In this document: piece by piece, positions 8,644 through 17,331 of the stretch
Numbering within the stretch: position 1 is the first letter of the stretch
How the letters are laid out: each line of letters begins with the position of its first letter
Assembly (NCBI GenBank): GCA_023461275.1
Contig: JAEYMI010000029.1
Coordinates: forward strand, 1 to 64,000
DNA: 64,000 bases
Origin: Actinomycetes bacterium
GTDB taxonomy: Bacteria > Actinomycetota > Actinomycetes > Mycobacteriales > Mycobacteriaceae
Direction of reading: 5' to 3'
Translations under genes and position numbers: made by a program
Notes under the pieces: generated by a model
The model's database searches: none
Told to the model about the DNA's origin: nothing
What the model saw: only the letters and a program-made list of their open reading frames with translations

Positions 8644-8659
8644 GACCGCACGTACGGTC
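8644..8659. promoter_or_regulatory. Palindrome in the promoter of the SCP2-ALDH-ADH-fadD operon
   Basis: GACCG-CACGTA-CGGTC is a quasi-palindrome broken only at the pair flanking the central ACGT. It begins inside a TTGACC -35-like box (8642-8647), which is followed 16 bp later by TAACTG (8664-8669). A repressor bound here would block the promoter. The TetR at the end of the operon (13414) is the obvious candidate. Confidence 0.55.
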
Positions 8660-8728
8660 TGTGTAACTGTGACTTAGGTAACGACACACCAGATCGGGAA
8701 GTGTCGGTCACATCGAGGAGGATGTCCG

Positions 8729-9142
8729 ATGAGCTATTTCGCTGATGAGAACGAGGTCTACAAGTACCTGGGCGGCGTTTTTCGGGAGGCCAATGACACT
8801 CCCGGGGTCGGTGAGACGCTCCGCGCGTCGGGGATCGTCCTGCGTCTGGACTACTCGCAGCCGACGTCGAGCATCACCGTGGTTCTCAAGGAACCGGCGA
8901 TCGAGGTCTACGAGGGCGACAGTGACCTGACCCCCGACGTCCGGATGTCGATGTCGGCCGACAACGGCAACAAGTTCTGGCGCGGCGAGTACAACGTGGC
9001 CGTCGGGCTGGCCAAGGGGCAGGTCAAGGCCAAGGGGCCGGTCAGCAAGATCCTGAAGCTGATCCCCGCCGCCAAGCCGGTCTTCCCGATCTACCGCGAC
9101 CTCGTCGCCGGTAAGGATGCCCAGAACGGACAGGCCCAGTGA
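8729..9142 (+). CDS. SCP2 sterol-binding domain protein
   Basis: 137 residues with no signal peptide. The sequence looks like a stand-alone SCP2 lipid carrier: the middle (ITVVLKEPAIEVYEGDS ... DVRMSMSADNGNKFWRGEYNVAVGLAKG) matches the beta-sheet core, and KGPVSKILKLIPAAKPVFPIY the closing helix. SCP2 proteins bind acyl chains, acyl-CoA or isoprenoids in a hydrophobic tunnel. GAGGAGGA precedes the ATG. The stop overlaps the aldehyde dehydrogenase GTG (GTGA). First gene of the operon, it may present a hydrophobic substrate to the enzymes that follow. Confidence 0.8.
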   Translation: MSYFADENEVYKYLGGVFREANDTPGVGETLRASGIVLRLDYSQPTSSITVVLKEPAIEVYEGDSDLTPDVRMSMSADNGNKFWRGEYNVAVGLAKGQVKAKGPVSKILKLIPAAKPVFPIYRDLVAGKDAQNGQAQ

Positions 9143-10641
9143 GCGACCTTGCCCACTATCAGATGTTCATCGACGGCGGCTGGGTCGACGCCGATGAACA
9201 CTACGATCTGATCAACCCGGCGACTGAAGAACGGTTCGCCACTGCCGCTCACGGCGGAATCGACCACGCGGACCGCGCGGTGGCCGCGGCGCTCGCCGCC
9301 CACCGCGGTGGTGAATGGCGTTCCACCCCACCAGAAGAGCGCGCCGCCGTGATGTCGCGGATCGTGGAGATCCTCAACGAACGGATGGACGAGCTCGTCG
9401 AACTACACGTCGCCGAGAACGGTGTCACCGTACGGCAGGCGATGGCTTTCCATGTGGGATATGCGATTTCGCACCTGCAGTACTTCGCGGATCTGGCCCG
9501 CACCTACGAGTTCGAGAAGTCGGGTCCGATGCTGGGATACCCGACGCTCGCCGCCGGCGTCACCCGTCGAGAGCCCATCGGCGTCGTCGCGGGCATCGTG
9601 CCGTGGAACTTCCCGCTGCTGCTCGCGGTGTGGAAGCTCGGTCCGGCGTTGGCCGCGGGCAACTGCATCGTGCTCAAGCCCGACGAGAAGACTCCCGCCA
9701 CCCTGCTCGAATTGGCCAGGGCGGCAGAGGATGCCGGTCTGCCGCGCGGCGTGCTCAACATCGTGACCGGCGACGGCGAGGTCGTCGGCGCGCGGCTGGC
9801 GTCGCATCCCGACGTTCGCAAGATCGCCTTCACCGGTTCCACCGCAGTCGGCCGCGAGGTCGGCCGTCTGGCAGCCGAAACCGTCAAGCGCGTCACGCTC
9901 GAACTCGGCGGCAAGGGACCGAACATCGTCCTTCCCGACGCCGACCTCGAAACCGCCGTCGACGCAGCACTTTTCGCGTGCTGCCTCTACCAGGGGCAGG
10001 CCTGTGAGTCCGGAACCCGGCTCCTGCTGCCCGACGAGCTGCACGACGAGTTCGTTGAACGCCTCATCAAACGTGCTGCAGCGATCCGCGTCGGCGACCC
10101 GTCGGACTTCGAAACCGATGTGGGCCCGATCATTTCCGCTGAGCAGAAGGCGCGCATCGAGCACTACCTTGAGCTCGCACCGAAAGAGGGTGCCACGATT
10201 GCCTTCAGTGGAACCGTTCCCGACGGACCGGGCCACTGGGTGGCACCGACCATCCTCACCGACGTCACCAACGACATGCAGATCGCCCGCGAAGAGATCT
10301 TCGGTCCGGTGCTGTGCGTGATTCGCTACTCCAGCGTCGACGAGGCGATCGAGATCGCCAACGACACCGAATACGGACTGTCGGCCGGTGTGTGGAGTGA
10401 GGACATCGACGCCGCACTCGACGTGGCCCGTCAGATCGAGTCGGGCACCGTCTGGATCAACGACTGGCACATGGTCAATGCCGAATATCCGTTCGGCGGC
10501 TACAAACAGAGCGGCATCGGCCGCGAGCTCGGTCCCCATGCGCTCGACGAATACACCGAAGAGAAGTTCGTGCACATCGACCTGTCGCGCAGCCGCGACC
10601 GTCGGGTCTACGACATGGTCATTCCCGCCGAGGAGGACTGA
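9139..10641 (+). CDS. Aldehyde dehydrogenase (NAD(P)+)
   Basis: 500 residues, full length. It oxidises an aldehyde to the acid. Catalytic Cys289 (GQACESGTR), general base Glu255 (TLELGGKGPN), Asn157 (PWNFP) and cofactor Lys180 (LKPDEKTP) are all present. The GTG start overlaps the SCP2 stop. It is followed three bases later by an alcohol dehydrogenase, then a CoA ligase, giving alcohol to aldehyde to acid to acyl-CoA. The nearby latex-clearing protein releases isoprenoid aldehydes, which are possible substrates, but that link is inference. Confidence 0.92.
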   Translation: MSDLAHYQMFIDGGWVDADEHYDLINPATEERFATAAHGGIDHADRAVAAALAAHRGGEWRSTPPEERAAVMSRIVEILNERMDELVELHVAENGVTVRQAMAFHVGYAISHLQYFADLARTYEFEKSGPMLGYPTLAAGVTRREPIGVVAGIVPWNFPLLLAVWKLGPALAAGNCIVLKPDEKTPATLLELARAAEDAGLPRGVLNIVTGDGEVVGARLASHPDVRKIAFTGSTAVGREVGRLAAETVKRVTLELGGKGPNIVLPDADLETAVDAALFACCLYQGQACESGTRLLLPDELHDEFVERLIKRAAAIRVGDPSDFETDVGPIISAEQKARIEHYLELAPKEGATIAFSGTVPDGPGHWVAPTILTDVTNDMQIAREEIFGPVLCVIRYSSVDEAIEIANDTEYGLSAGVWSEDIDAALDVARQIESGTVWINDWHMVNAEYPFGGYKQSGIGRELGPHALDEYTEEKFVHIDLSRSRDRRVYDMVIPAEED

Positions 10642-10643
10642 GA

Positions 10644-11762
10644 ATGCTTGCTGCGGTCATCGCAGAAGAAGGCGCCGCACCGGTTTTCACCGAAATCGAG
10701 TCGACGACGCTCGACGTCGGTGAGGTGCTCGTTCGGATCGCCGGTGTCGGGATCTGCCACACCGACCTCACCGCCCTCGACGGCGCCGTCCCGTTGCCGA
10801 CGCCGTTCGTGCTAGGTCACGAGGGCTCCGGTGTCGTGGAAGCCGTTGGCCCCGAGGTGGCTTCGCTTGCCGTCGGCGATCACGTGGTGCTGACCTTCGC
10901 ATCGTGCGGGGATTGCGACTCGTGTAAACGTGGGCACCCCGCCTACTGCGAACTGTTCGCGCCGCTGAACTACTTCGGCACTCGGCTCGACGGCACCACC
11001 ACCCTGCATTCCGGCGACTACGACGTACACGGCTCGTGGTTCGGGCAGTCGTCGTGGGCCAGTCACGCCGTCGCGTCGGAACGCAACGCCGTCAAGGTCG
11101 ATCCGACACTACCGATCGAGCTCCTGGGTCCATTGGGCTGCGGACTGCTCACCGGCGCCGGAACGGTGATGAATGTGCTGTCCCCGCAACCCGGTTCAGC
11201 GTTCGGCTGCTGGGGACTGGGCACCGTCGGGCTCGCCGCGGTGATGGCCGCGGCCGCCGCCGGCTGCGAGCACATCGTCGCCGTCGACCCCAACGACGAA
11301 CGACTCGCTCTCGCACGTGAATTCGGTGCCACCCACACCATCAACCCGACCACCACCGACGACGTCGTGTGGGAGATCCTCGAGGTCACCGGCGGACTGC
11401 ACACCGCGATGGAAGCGGTCGGCATCGGGCCGGTCATCCGCGACGCACTCATGTCGCTGCGGTCACCGGGAACATGCGCCAGCGTCGGTCTGCAGACACT
11501 GGAGAACGACATCACCATCGACCAGGGGCACCTGCTCATCGGTCGTACCCTCACCGGGGTGATCGAGGGCGACGCCGACCCGCATCAACTGATCCCTCGA
11601 CTGATCGAGATGTGGCAGGCCGGAACGTTCCCGTTCGACCGCCTCATCGCCCGGTATCCACTGACCGATTTATCCACTGCACTGGCGGATTTCCGTGCCG
11701 GACGGGTCGTCAAACCCGTGCTGGTCGCGTCACCGTCAACCACTGACGAGCAGGGAGCCTGA
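10644..11762 (+). CDS. Zinc-dependent alcohol dehydrogenase, class III-like
   Basis: 372 residues, NAD-dependent MDR enzyme close to the benzyl alcohol / formaldehyde dehydrogenase branch. Catalytic zinc ligands are Cys38, His59 and Cys166 (GPLGCGLLTG), and structural zinc ligands Cys88, Cys91, Cys94 and Cys102. The Rossmann motif reads GLGTVGLAAV. The ATG at 10644 follows a GAGGA sequence at the end of the aldehyde dehydrogenase gene. It would supply the aldehyde to the preceding enzyme. Its stop almost touches the ligase start (11764). Confidence 0.9.
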   Translation: MLAAVIAEEGAAPVFTEIESTTLDVGEVLVRIAGVGICHTDLTALDGAVPLPTPFVLGHEGSGVVEAVGPEVASLAVGDHVVLTFASCGDCDSCKRGHPAYCELFAPLNYFGTRLDGTTTLHSGDYDVHGSWFGQSSWASHAVASERNAVKVDPTLPIELLGPLGCGLLTGAGTVMNVLSPQPGSAFGCWGLGTVGLAAVMAAAAAGCEHIVAVDPNDERLALAREFGATHTINPTTTDDVVWEILEVTGGLHTAMEAVGIGPVIRDALMSLRSPGTCASVGLQTLENDITIDQGHLLIGRTLTGVIEGDADPHQLIPRLIEMWQAGTFPFDRLIARYPLTDLSTALADFRAGRVVKPVLVASPSTTDEQGA

Positions 11763-11763
11763 G

Positions 11764-13350
11764 ATGTCCTTGATCTCCACACACGATGTCGGCGTGACGC
11801 CGGTCGGTGAGTCCGTTGATCGATGGGCACGGTTGCGGCCCAACGATATCGCCATGAGCTACGGTCCGAAGGACTGGACGTGGGCGCAGCTGCAGGAGCG
11901 GATTCGCCGTAATGCGGCCGCGCAGCAGGCTTCAGGTATCCGGCCCGGGGAGCGAATCGCCTTCCTGGACAAAAACAATCCGGCATGCATCGAAACGACG
12001 CTGGCGTCTGCGCTGACCGGCGCCGCCACCGCGGTGATCAACTTCCGGCTCTCGCCCGCCGAGATCGCCTACATCATCAACGACGCCCAGGCGGCCATCG
12101 TGATGGTCGGCGCCGAACTCGCCGGGGTCATCGACGGCATCCGTGATCAGTTGCCGTCTGTGCGGCAGGTCATCGTCGTCGGGTCCGCGGGTGAGCTCGA
12201 GGATCAGTACGAGGCCTGGATCGCCTGCGCCGATGACAGTGATTTCATCGCAGTCGATTTCGATCCTGACGAGTGTTTCCTGCAGCTCTACACCTCCGGA
12301 ACCACCGGACACCCCAAGGGTGCGATGCTCACTCACCGCAGCATCGGCGCCCACACCGACGCTGCCGTACCGGGATTCGGATTCGACGACACCACCATCA
12401 ACATGGTCGCGATGCCGCTGTTCCACGTGGGTGGGTCCGCGTGGGCGCTGGCCGCGATGTCGGCCGGCGCGCGCACGGTGATCGTCCGCGACGTGGTGCC
12501 CGGGCCGCTTCTCGACGAGCTCGTCGATCGCCGGGTGACGCACGCGTTCTTCGTGCCCGCAGTGTTCGGATTCCTCGTCCAGACTCCCGGCGTTGCCGAC
12601 CGCGACTACTCGTCGCTGCGTTGCCTGGGATACGGCGGATCTCCGATGCCGTTGCCGCTGTTGCGATCCTGCCTGCAGGTCTGGCCCGACGTCGGGTTCT
12701 ATCAGGTGTACGGCATGACCGAGATGTCCGGCGTGTTCGCGATTCTCGATCCTGCGGATCACCGCGATGCCGACCATCCCGAGCGGCTCGTCTCGGCGGG
12801 CAAGCCCGTCCGCGGGGTGACCGTGAAAGTGGTTGATGCGGCAGGCAATACCCTCGGGCCCGACGAGATCGGCGAATTCTGGACACAGTCCGCCCAGCAC
12901 ATGAGCGGGTACTGGAACAACCCTGGCGCCACGTCGGAAGCGATGGTCGGCGACGACTGGCTGCGCACCGGCGACGCCGGAACGATGGACGCCGGTGGCT
13001 ACCTCTACATCCGTGACCGGGTGAAGGACATGATCCTCAGCGGCGGTGAGAACGTCTATCCGGCCGAGGTGGAACGGGTCATCATCGAGCATCCGGCAGT
13101 CGCCGACGTCGCCGTGGTGGGTGTGCCCGACCCGGTGTGGGGCGAGCAGGTGAAGGCCGTCGTGGTCGCCGCGCCGGACGCCGAGATCGTCGACGACGAA
13201 CTCATAGGGTTCTGCCGCGACCGGTTGGCCGGCTACAAGTGCCCGAAGTCGGTCGACGTGGTCACGGAGCTGCCGCGCAACACCACCGGCAAAATCCTCA
13301 AACGCGAGATCCGCAAACAGTTCTGGCAGGATCGCGGACTCCATGACTGA
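11764..13350 (+). CDS. FadD-type acyl-CoA synthetase (AMP-binding)
   Basis: 528 residues. It activates a carboxylic acid to acyl-AMP and then to acyl-CoA. The P-loop-like motif YTSGTTGHPKG is at about 176-186, VYGMTEMSG is the A5 motif, and the hinge and catalytic Lys510 (NTTGKILKRE) are intact at the C-terminus. Earlier in-frame starts exist, but the ATG at 11764 directly follows the alcohol dehydrogenase stop and starts at the usual family position. Fourth gene of the SCP2 operon. Chain length cannot be predicted. Confidence 0.9.
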   Translation: MSLISTHDVGVTPVGESVDRWARLRPNDIAMSYGPKDWTWAQLQERIRRNAAAQQASGIRPGERIAFLDKNNPACIETTLASALTGAATAVINFRLSPAEIAYIINDAQAAIVMVGAELAGVIDGIRDQLPSVRQVIVVGSAGELEDQYEAWIACADDSDFIAVDFDPDECFLQLYTSGTTGHPKGAMLTHRSIGAHTDAAVPGFGFDDTTINMVAMPLFHVGGSAWALAAMSAGARTVIVRDVVPGPLLDELVDRRVTHAFFVPAVFGFLVQTPGVADRDYSSLRCLGYGGSPMPLPLLRSCLQVWPDVGFYQVYGMTEMSGVFAILDPADHRDADHPERLVSAGKPVRGVTVKVVDAAGNTLGPDEIGEFWTQSAQHMSGYWNNPGATSEAMVGDDWLRTGDAGTMDAGGYLYIRDRVKDMILSGGENVYPAEVERVIIEHPAVADVAVVGVPDPVWGEQVKAVVVAAPDAEIVDDELIGFCRDRLAGYKCPKSVDVVTELPRNTTGKILKREIRKQFWQDRGLHD

Positions 13351-13413
13351 CCAGGCGGCACGCGGACCGATCGACTCGCCATGACCGCGGTGCGGGTAGG
13401 GCACACTGATCTC

Positions 13414-14148
13414 GTGACATCTGAGACACCGGTAGCCCCTGCCGAATCCCCGACGGCGACCAGGTCGTCGTCGGGGCGCCGTGGGCGCTCGGGTGCGCGG
13501 TCCAGTAGCCGTGAGGAGATCCGACGCGCCTTCACTCGCCGGATCGCCGAATCTGGCTACGACGGAACGAATTTCGGGTCCATCGCCGACGAGCTAGGCA
13601 TCAGCAAGGGCACGATCGTTCATCACTTCGGGACAAAAGAGGCGCTGTTCGCCGACACCCATGAGCGGTACATGGAACGCCGCTCGGCCGAAGCGCATCA
13701 GATCGCTGCCCGACTGGACTCGCCGGCCGAGCGGATGGCCGGGCTGGTGTGGGCGTTCTCGCTCTATCAAACGTACGGCCGCACTGAGACCGTCGCGTTT
13801 CAGCGGGAGATCGTCCGGTTCATCGACGCACCGTCGATGCAGCGTTCCCGCGAGCTGCGACGACAGTATCGCGAACTCATCCGGTCGATCCTGCGTGACG
13901 GGATGGCGCTTGCGGTGTTCCGCGACGGCGATGTGTCGATCCGGGCGCTGCAGATCTTCGGTGGCACCCAGTGGATGTGGACGTGGTTCGACCCGGACGG
14001 CGACGTCAGCAACGACGAGGTCGCTCGGTCCTACGTGGACCTGATCATGCGGGGACTCATGGTCGACGCCGACGGTGTGGACGCACTTATCGATGTCGAC
14101 GGACGCATCCGTGCGGTTGTTCACGACGTCCTCGACCACAGCGTCTGA
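13414..14148 (+). CDS. TetR-family regulator at the end of the SCP2-fadD operon
   Basis: 244 residues from the GTG at 13414. The helix-turn-helix is at about residues 45-85 (FTRRIAESGYDGTNFGSIADELGISKGTIVHHFGTKEALF), followed by a C-terminal ligand domain. A low-complexity Ser/Arg stretch precedes it. The frame is also open from an ATG at 13381. I prefer 13414 because a CACACT box ends seven bases before it, which would give a leaderless message. It probably controls the operon upstream of it through the palindrome at 8644-8659. It abuts the lcp gene tail to tail with no gap. Confidence 0.8.
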   Translation: MTSETPVAPAESPTATRSSSGRRGRSGARSSSREEIRRAFTRRIAESGYDGTNFGSIADELGISKGTIVHHFGTKEALFADTHERYMERRSAEAHQIAARLDSPAERMAGLVWAFSLYQTYGRTETVAFQREIVRFIDAPSMQRSRELRRQYRELIRSILRDGMALAVFRDGDVSIRALQIFGGTQWMWTWFDPDGDVSNDEVARSYVDLIMRGLMVDADGVDALIDVDGRIRAVVHDVLDHSV

Positions 14149-15375
14149 TCAGCCGGGGTAGTGCGGGTTGTTCATCACCGGGATCTCGATGTTGATCGGC
14201 ATGTGGAGTTCGGACATGTAGAACAGGACGAACTGCCGCAGGAACTCGTCGAACATCCAGTAGGCCTCCTTGGGCACACCCACCGACAAGAGGCCTTCGC
14301 GGACCGCAACGTAAGGGCCCCAGGCGGTTTCGAGCAGCGGACTCCAGACGGGTTCGCGCGGGATGTGTAGCCAATCAGCGATCTGGTCGCTGAGCATGAA
14401 TCTGGTCAGCGCCCCGAGGATCGGCCGGGTCAGCAGGGTGAGGTCGAGGTTGTAGCCGAGGTCGAGGAGGATGTCGGCGAGTTTGCGCCCCTCCGGTGTG
14501 GGCGCGAGGATCGGGTCGAGAACCTGCTGCGCCTGAGCGTCCGCGGCGTCCCATGAGTTCGGGATGTACTGGTCCTGCACACCCAGCATGTGTGCGGTGA
14601 CCTGCCACGAATGGAGGAATCCGGCCGACTCGTCGGCGGCGATCGGTACCTTCCATTTCTGCAGATTGCGCATCACCGTGGTGGGCAGGCTGTGCCAGGT
14701 CACCATGATGTCGGCCTGGCTGATCGGCACGGTTTCCGACGCCGCGTGCGCCCAATGCGGTGAGCGCGGCAGGATGTGGCGGACCGAAGCGTGCGCGAGC
14801 CTCGTCTTGAGGCAGGTCACGATCATCTCGCCGTCGGGTTGATAGGCGTTGAGCGAGCCGATGTCGTATCCGAGCTTCGCGGTTTTCTTGATTCGATCCT
14901 TCATGTCGGCGCCGCCCTGCGAGTAGTACACGGCGCGAGCCTCTTTCGGGATCACGGTGCTCATCATCCCGCTGGCGAATCCGTAGAGAACGCCGAGGTA
15001 GGTGCCTCGCTTCTGATTGAAACGCACTGCGGTGGCGAGTTTCTCGCGGTCGGTCCAATCAGGAAGTCGGCGTGCGTGTTCCATGAAATCCCGCAGTTCC
15101 GCGGGGAGACCCGCGGGTAGCGGCTGCCCGTTCTTGGTCCACCGCCGCAGGATCTTGTTGACCTTGGGGACCTCGCCTCGGTCCAGCAGGCGTGCCACAA
15201 CCGGATCTGCTTCGTCGTCCCACACCGCACGTGGATCGTGTCCGCTGCCGGTGCCGGGCACCGATCGCGCCGGCGACCACGTCCACGGCGTTGCCGGCGC
15301 GACGACGGCCGCCGCGCCTGCAGCGCCGAGCACACCTCCGGCTTTGAGAATTGTGCGGCGGTTGAGTGGGTCCAT
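14149..15375 (-). CDS. lcp: Latex-clearing protein (Lcp), secreted rubber oxygenase
   Basis: 408 residues, the usual Lcp length. A Tat signal (NRRTILK, then an Ala-rich core to about residue 28) predicts export in folded form. The DUF2236 core carries Arg161, Lys164, Thr165 and then Arg192, His195 and Arg199 in TRLAHASVRHILP. These match, at a constant offset of three, the conserved Arg164/Lys167/Thr168 and Arg195/His198/Arg202 of Streptomyces K30 Lcp, where the His binds b-type heme. Lcp cleaves cis-1,4-polyisoprene to oligo-isoprenoids with aldehyde and keto ends. GGAGG lies upstream of the ATG. It is divergent from an LcpR-like TetR. Confidence 0.92.
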   Translation of the reverse strand: MDPLNRRTILKAGGVLGAAGAAAVVAPATPWTWSPARSVPGTGSGHDPRAVWDDEADPVVARLLDRGEVPKVNKILRRWTKNGQPLPAGLPAELRDFMEHARRLPDWTDREKLATAVRFNQKRGTYLGVLYGFASGMMSTVIPKEARAVYYSQGGADMKDRIKKTAKLGYDIGSLNAYQPDGEMIVTCLKTRLAHASVRHILPRSPHWAHAASETVPISQADIMVTWHSLPTTVMRNLQKWKVPIAADESAGFLHSWQVTAHMLGVQDQYIPNSWDAADAQAQQVLDPILAPTPEGRKLADILLDLGYNLDLTLLTRPILGALTRFMLSDQIADWLHIPREPVWSPLLETAWGPYVAVREGLLSVGVPKEAYWMFDEFLRQFVLFYMSELHMPINIEIPVMNNPHYPG

Positions 15376-15412
15376 GTCGCGCCTCCGTTTGGCTGGGCTG
15401 AGCGATGATGCA

Positions 15413-15441
15413 ATGTAACAATCTCTGTTACATCTGTAACA
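15413..15441. promoter_or_regulatory. Overlapping operators between lcp and its TetR regulator
   Basis: Three TGTAAC half-sites form two overlapping inverted repeats. ATGTAAC (15413-15419) pairs with GTTACAT (15427-15433), and TGTTACA-TC-TGTAACA (15426-15441) is perfect. The block lies 38 bp upstream of lcp and 90 bp upstream of the TetR gene, as expected for LcpR autoregulation. Binding is inferred. Confidence 0.68.
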
Positions 15442-15530
15442 TCAGTAGCACGACGTGATGGCCACCACAAGTGGCAAGCGAGAGATGGCTCTGCCGCGCC
15501 GACGGTACGATCGCCGGAAAGGAGGTGGTC

Positions 15531-16187
15531 ATGGAGCCGATATCGACGGCGTCTCCCTCCGTGGGTCGTGCGTTGATCGCGCAGGCCTTCTCCGACGCGG
15601 TAGTGGGTATCGACGAAACCGATCGCAGTCGCGCGAAGTTGCTCGATGCCGCCCGTGATCTGTTCTCTCGCTATGGAATTCAACGGACCTCGATGGAGGA
15701 GGTCGCCAAGCGGGCCGGCTTGTCGCGCATCACCATCTACCGGAAGTTCGACACCAAGGACGCCCTCGTCGAGCAGGTCCTCATCCGGGAGTTCCGCACC
15801 TACTTCAGTCAGTTCCTCGAGGATGTGCGAGGCGCCGACTCCGTTGCCGAGCGACTGGTGATCGGATTCGTCAGTTCGCTGCGCAGCATCGGCCGAGACT
15901 CCATCATCGGGCGGCTGCTGGATGCCGAACCGGAGATGGTGGTCGGTTCGATCATCGGCGACGGCAGCGAGGTCTTCGACATCGTGCGTGAGTTCGTGGC
16001 GGGGCAGCTGCGTCGTGAGCAAGCGGCCGGCACCATCGCCGACACCCTCGACGCCGAACTGGTCGCGGAGATGTTGGTCCGCGTCTCGGCGTCCTTCCTC
16101 ACCGTGCCGAGTCAGATCGTCGACCTCGACGACGACGAGCAACTGGCCGCGATCGCACGGCAATTCCTGGTACCGATGATCCACTGA
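15531..16187 (+). CDS. LcpR-like TetR-family regulator
   Basis: 218 residues. The HTH region is LLDAARDLFSRYGIQRTSMEEVAKRAGLSRITIYRKFDTKDALVEQV cut at its usual borders (about residues 36-82), and the C-terminal domain is typical of TetR. The ATG at 15531 has an excellent AAAGGAGGTG ribosome site, so earlier in-frame ATGs are rejected. A divergent TetR next to lcp is the arrangement described for the LcpR regulator of Gordonia polyisoprenivorans. It should repress lcp until a rubber-derived ligand appears. Confidence 0.88.
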   Translation: MEPISTASPSVGRALIAQAFSDAVVGIDETDRSRAKLLDAARDLFSRYGIQRTSMEEVAKRAGLSRITIYRKFDTKDALVEQVLIREFRTYFSQFLEDVRGADSVAERLVIGFVSSLRSIGRDSIIGRLLDAEPEMVVGSIIGDGSEVFDIVREFVAGQLRREQAAGTIADTLDAELVAEMLVRVSASFLTVPSQIVDLDDDEQLAAIARQFLVPMIH

Positions 16188-16214
16188 CCCAAGAAATCTG
16201 GGGCCGACAGAAGA

Positions 16215-16243
16215 GGTGTCCGAGCCCAATGGGGTCGGACACC
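16215..16243. terminator. Bidirectional terminator hairpin between lcpR and the sugar operon
   Basis: GGTGTCCGA pairs perfectly with TCGGACACC. Inside, after one mismatch, CCC-AAT-GGG closes the loop, giving about 12 bp in 29 nt. It sits between two convergent gene ends (16187 and 16269) and has no T-run, as is common in this group. Confidence 0.7.
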
Positions 16244-16268
16244 ACATCGTCGGTGAGCGGGATCTTGT

Positions 16269-17285
16269 TCAGCGAGTTCCGCGTTCGGCGTAGGCAGCGA
16301 CGGAATCGATATTCGTCTTGTCTATGAATGCCGGGCCGGTCAGCACGGCCTGCCCGCCGCCGATGGTGTCGCCGTTGTTCAGGTAAAGCCAGAGTGAATC
16401 GACCGCCAGATAGCCCTGCAGCCAAGGCTGTTGGTCGATGGCCCACACGACCTGGTCGTTCTTGATCGCCTTGACCAGTTCGCCGTTGGTGTCGAACGTT
16501 GCGATCTTGGCGGAACTGTTCGCGGCGCCCTTCGCATCGACGGCTGTCAGCGCGATCGATGCGTCGAGGGCCATGATGTGGTCGATGGCTGGATCTTGTT
16601 GCAGCTTTGCGGTGATGGCCGCATTGACCGACGGCATGTCCGCGCTGTTGACATTGATCCGCTCGACGCTTCCGCCGGTGAAGCCCTTTTCGACTCCGGC
16701 GCAACGTGATTCGAGGGAAACGTTGCCCTGCTCGTGAATCACGCAGAGCACCTTCTTGGCGCCGTCGGAGGTAAGTCGTCGTCCGGCGGCCTCGCCGGCG
16801 ATAGTCTCGTCCTGACCGAAGTACTGTTGCACCCCGAGCTCTTTCCAGCGGTCGTAGCCGGCGTTCAGGCCGACCACCGGGATTCCGGCTTGACGGGCAC
16901 GGGCGACGGCGGGCGCCATGGCGTCGGGCTTCGCGAGGGTCACCGCGATTCCGTTGACCTTGGTGTCGATCGCGGTCTGAATGTTGTTGGCCTGATTGGG
17001 TGCCTGCGGGTCCGCAGAGTATCGGAGCTCAACGTTGTCCTTCTTGGCAGCCGTCTCTGCTCCTTTCTGGACGAGATCCCAGAATGCGTTGCCGGGTACG
17101 CCGTGAGTGATCATTGCGATGGTCACCCGGGGAGTGTCCACCGATCCGCCGCCACCGATACCGTTGCCGCTGTTGTCGGGCTTTCCGCCGGTGCTCGAGC
17201 AGGCGGATACAGCCAGGGTCAGCGCTGTGGCGATGCACACTGCCGTACCCACGATGCGGCGACGTTGCCGCGATGTTGATGTCAT
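16269..17285 (-). CDS. Sugar ABC transporter substrate-binding lipoprotein (RbsB-like)
   Basis: 338 residues. The N-terminus is basic, then hydrophobic, and ends at a lipobox (LAVSAC, Cys29), so the mature protein is a membrane-anchored lipoprotein. The periplasmic-binding type 1 fold is clear: VTIAMITHGVPGNAFWDLVQKGAETAAKK, then IQTAIDTKVNGIAVTLAKPDA and GIPVVGLNAGYD. Ligands are usually pentoses or inositol. AGGAG precedes the ATG. It is the third gene of the operon starting at 19525. No permease or ATPase gene is next to it, so it must share one from elsewhere or act as an orphan. Confidence 0.87.
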   Translation of the reverse strand: MTSTSRQRRRIVGTAVCIATALTLAVSACSSTGGKPDNSGNGIGGGGSVDTPRVTIAMITHGVPGNAFWDLVQKGAETAAKKDNVELRYSADPQAPNQANNIQTAIDTKVNGIAVTLAKPDAMAPAVARARQAGIPVVGLNAGYDRWKELGVQQYFGQDETIAGEAAGRRLTSDGAKKVLCVIHEQGNVSLESRCAGVEKGFTGGSVERINVNSADMPSVNAAITAKLQQDPAIDHIMALDASIALTAVDAKGAANSSAKIATFDTNGELVKAIKNDQVVWAIDQQPWLQGYLAVDSLWLYLNNGDTIGGGQAVLTGPAFIDKTNIDSVAAYAERGTR

Positions 17286-17331
17286 GATCTTCTAGCTCCT
17301 TGTCCGAGGTCCGTGTCAGAGTCCGGCGTCT

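Noticed and set aside
9403..10575. 390-residue frame opposite the aldehyde dehydrogenase
   Set aside because: Shadow of a full-length aldehyde dehydrogenase with all catalytic residues. Composition is typical of antisense GC-rich frames.
11932..13404. 490-residue frame opposite the fadD-like gene
   Set aside because: Shadow of the acyl-CoA synthetase, no domain.
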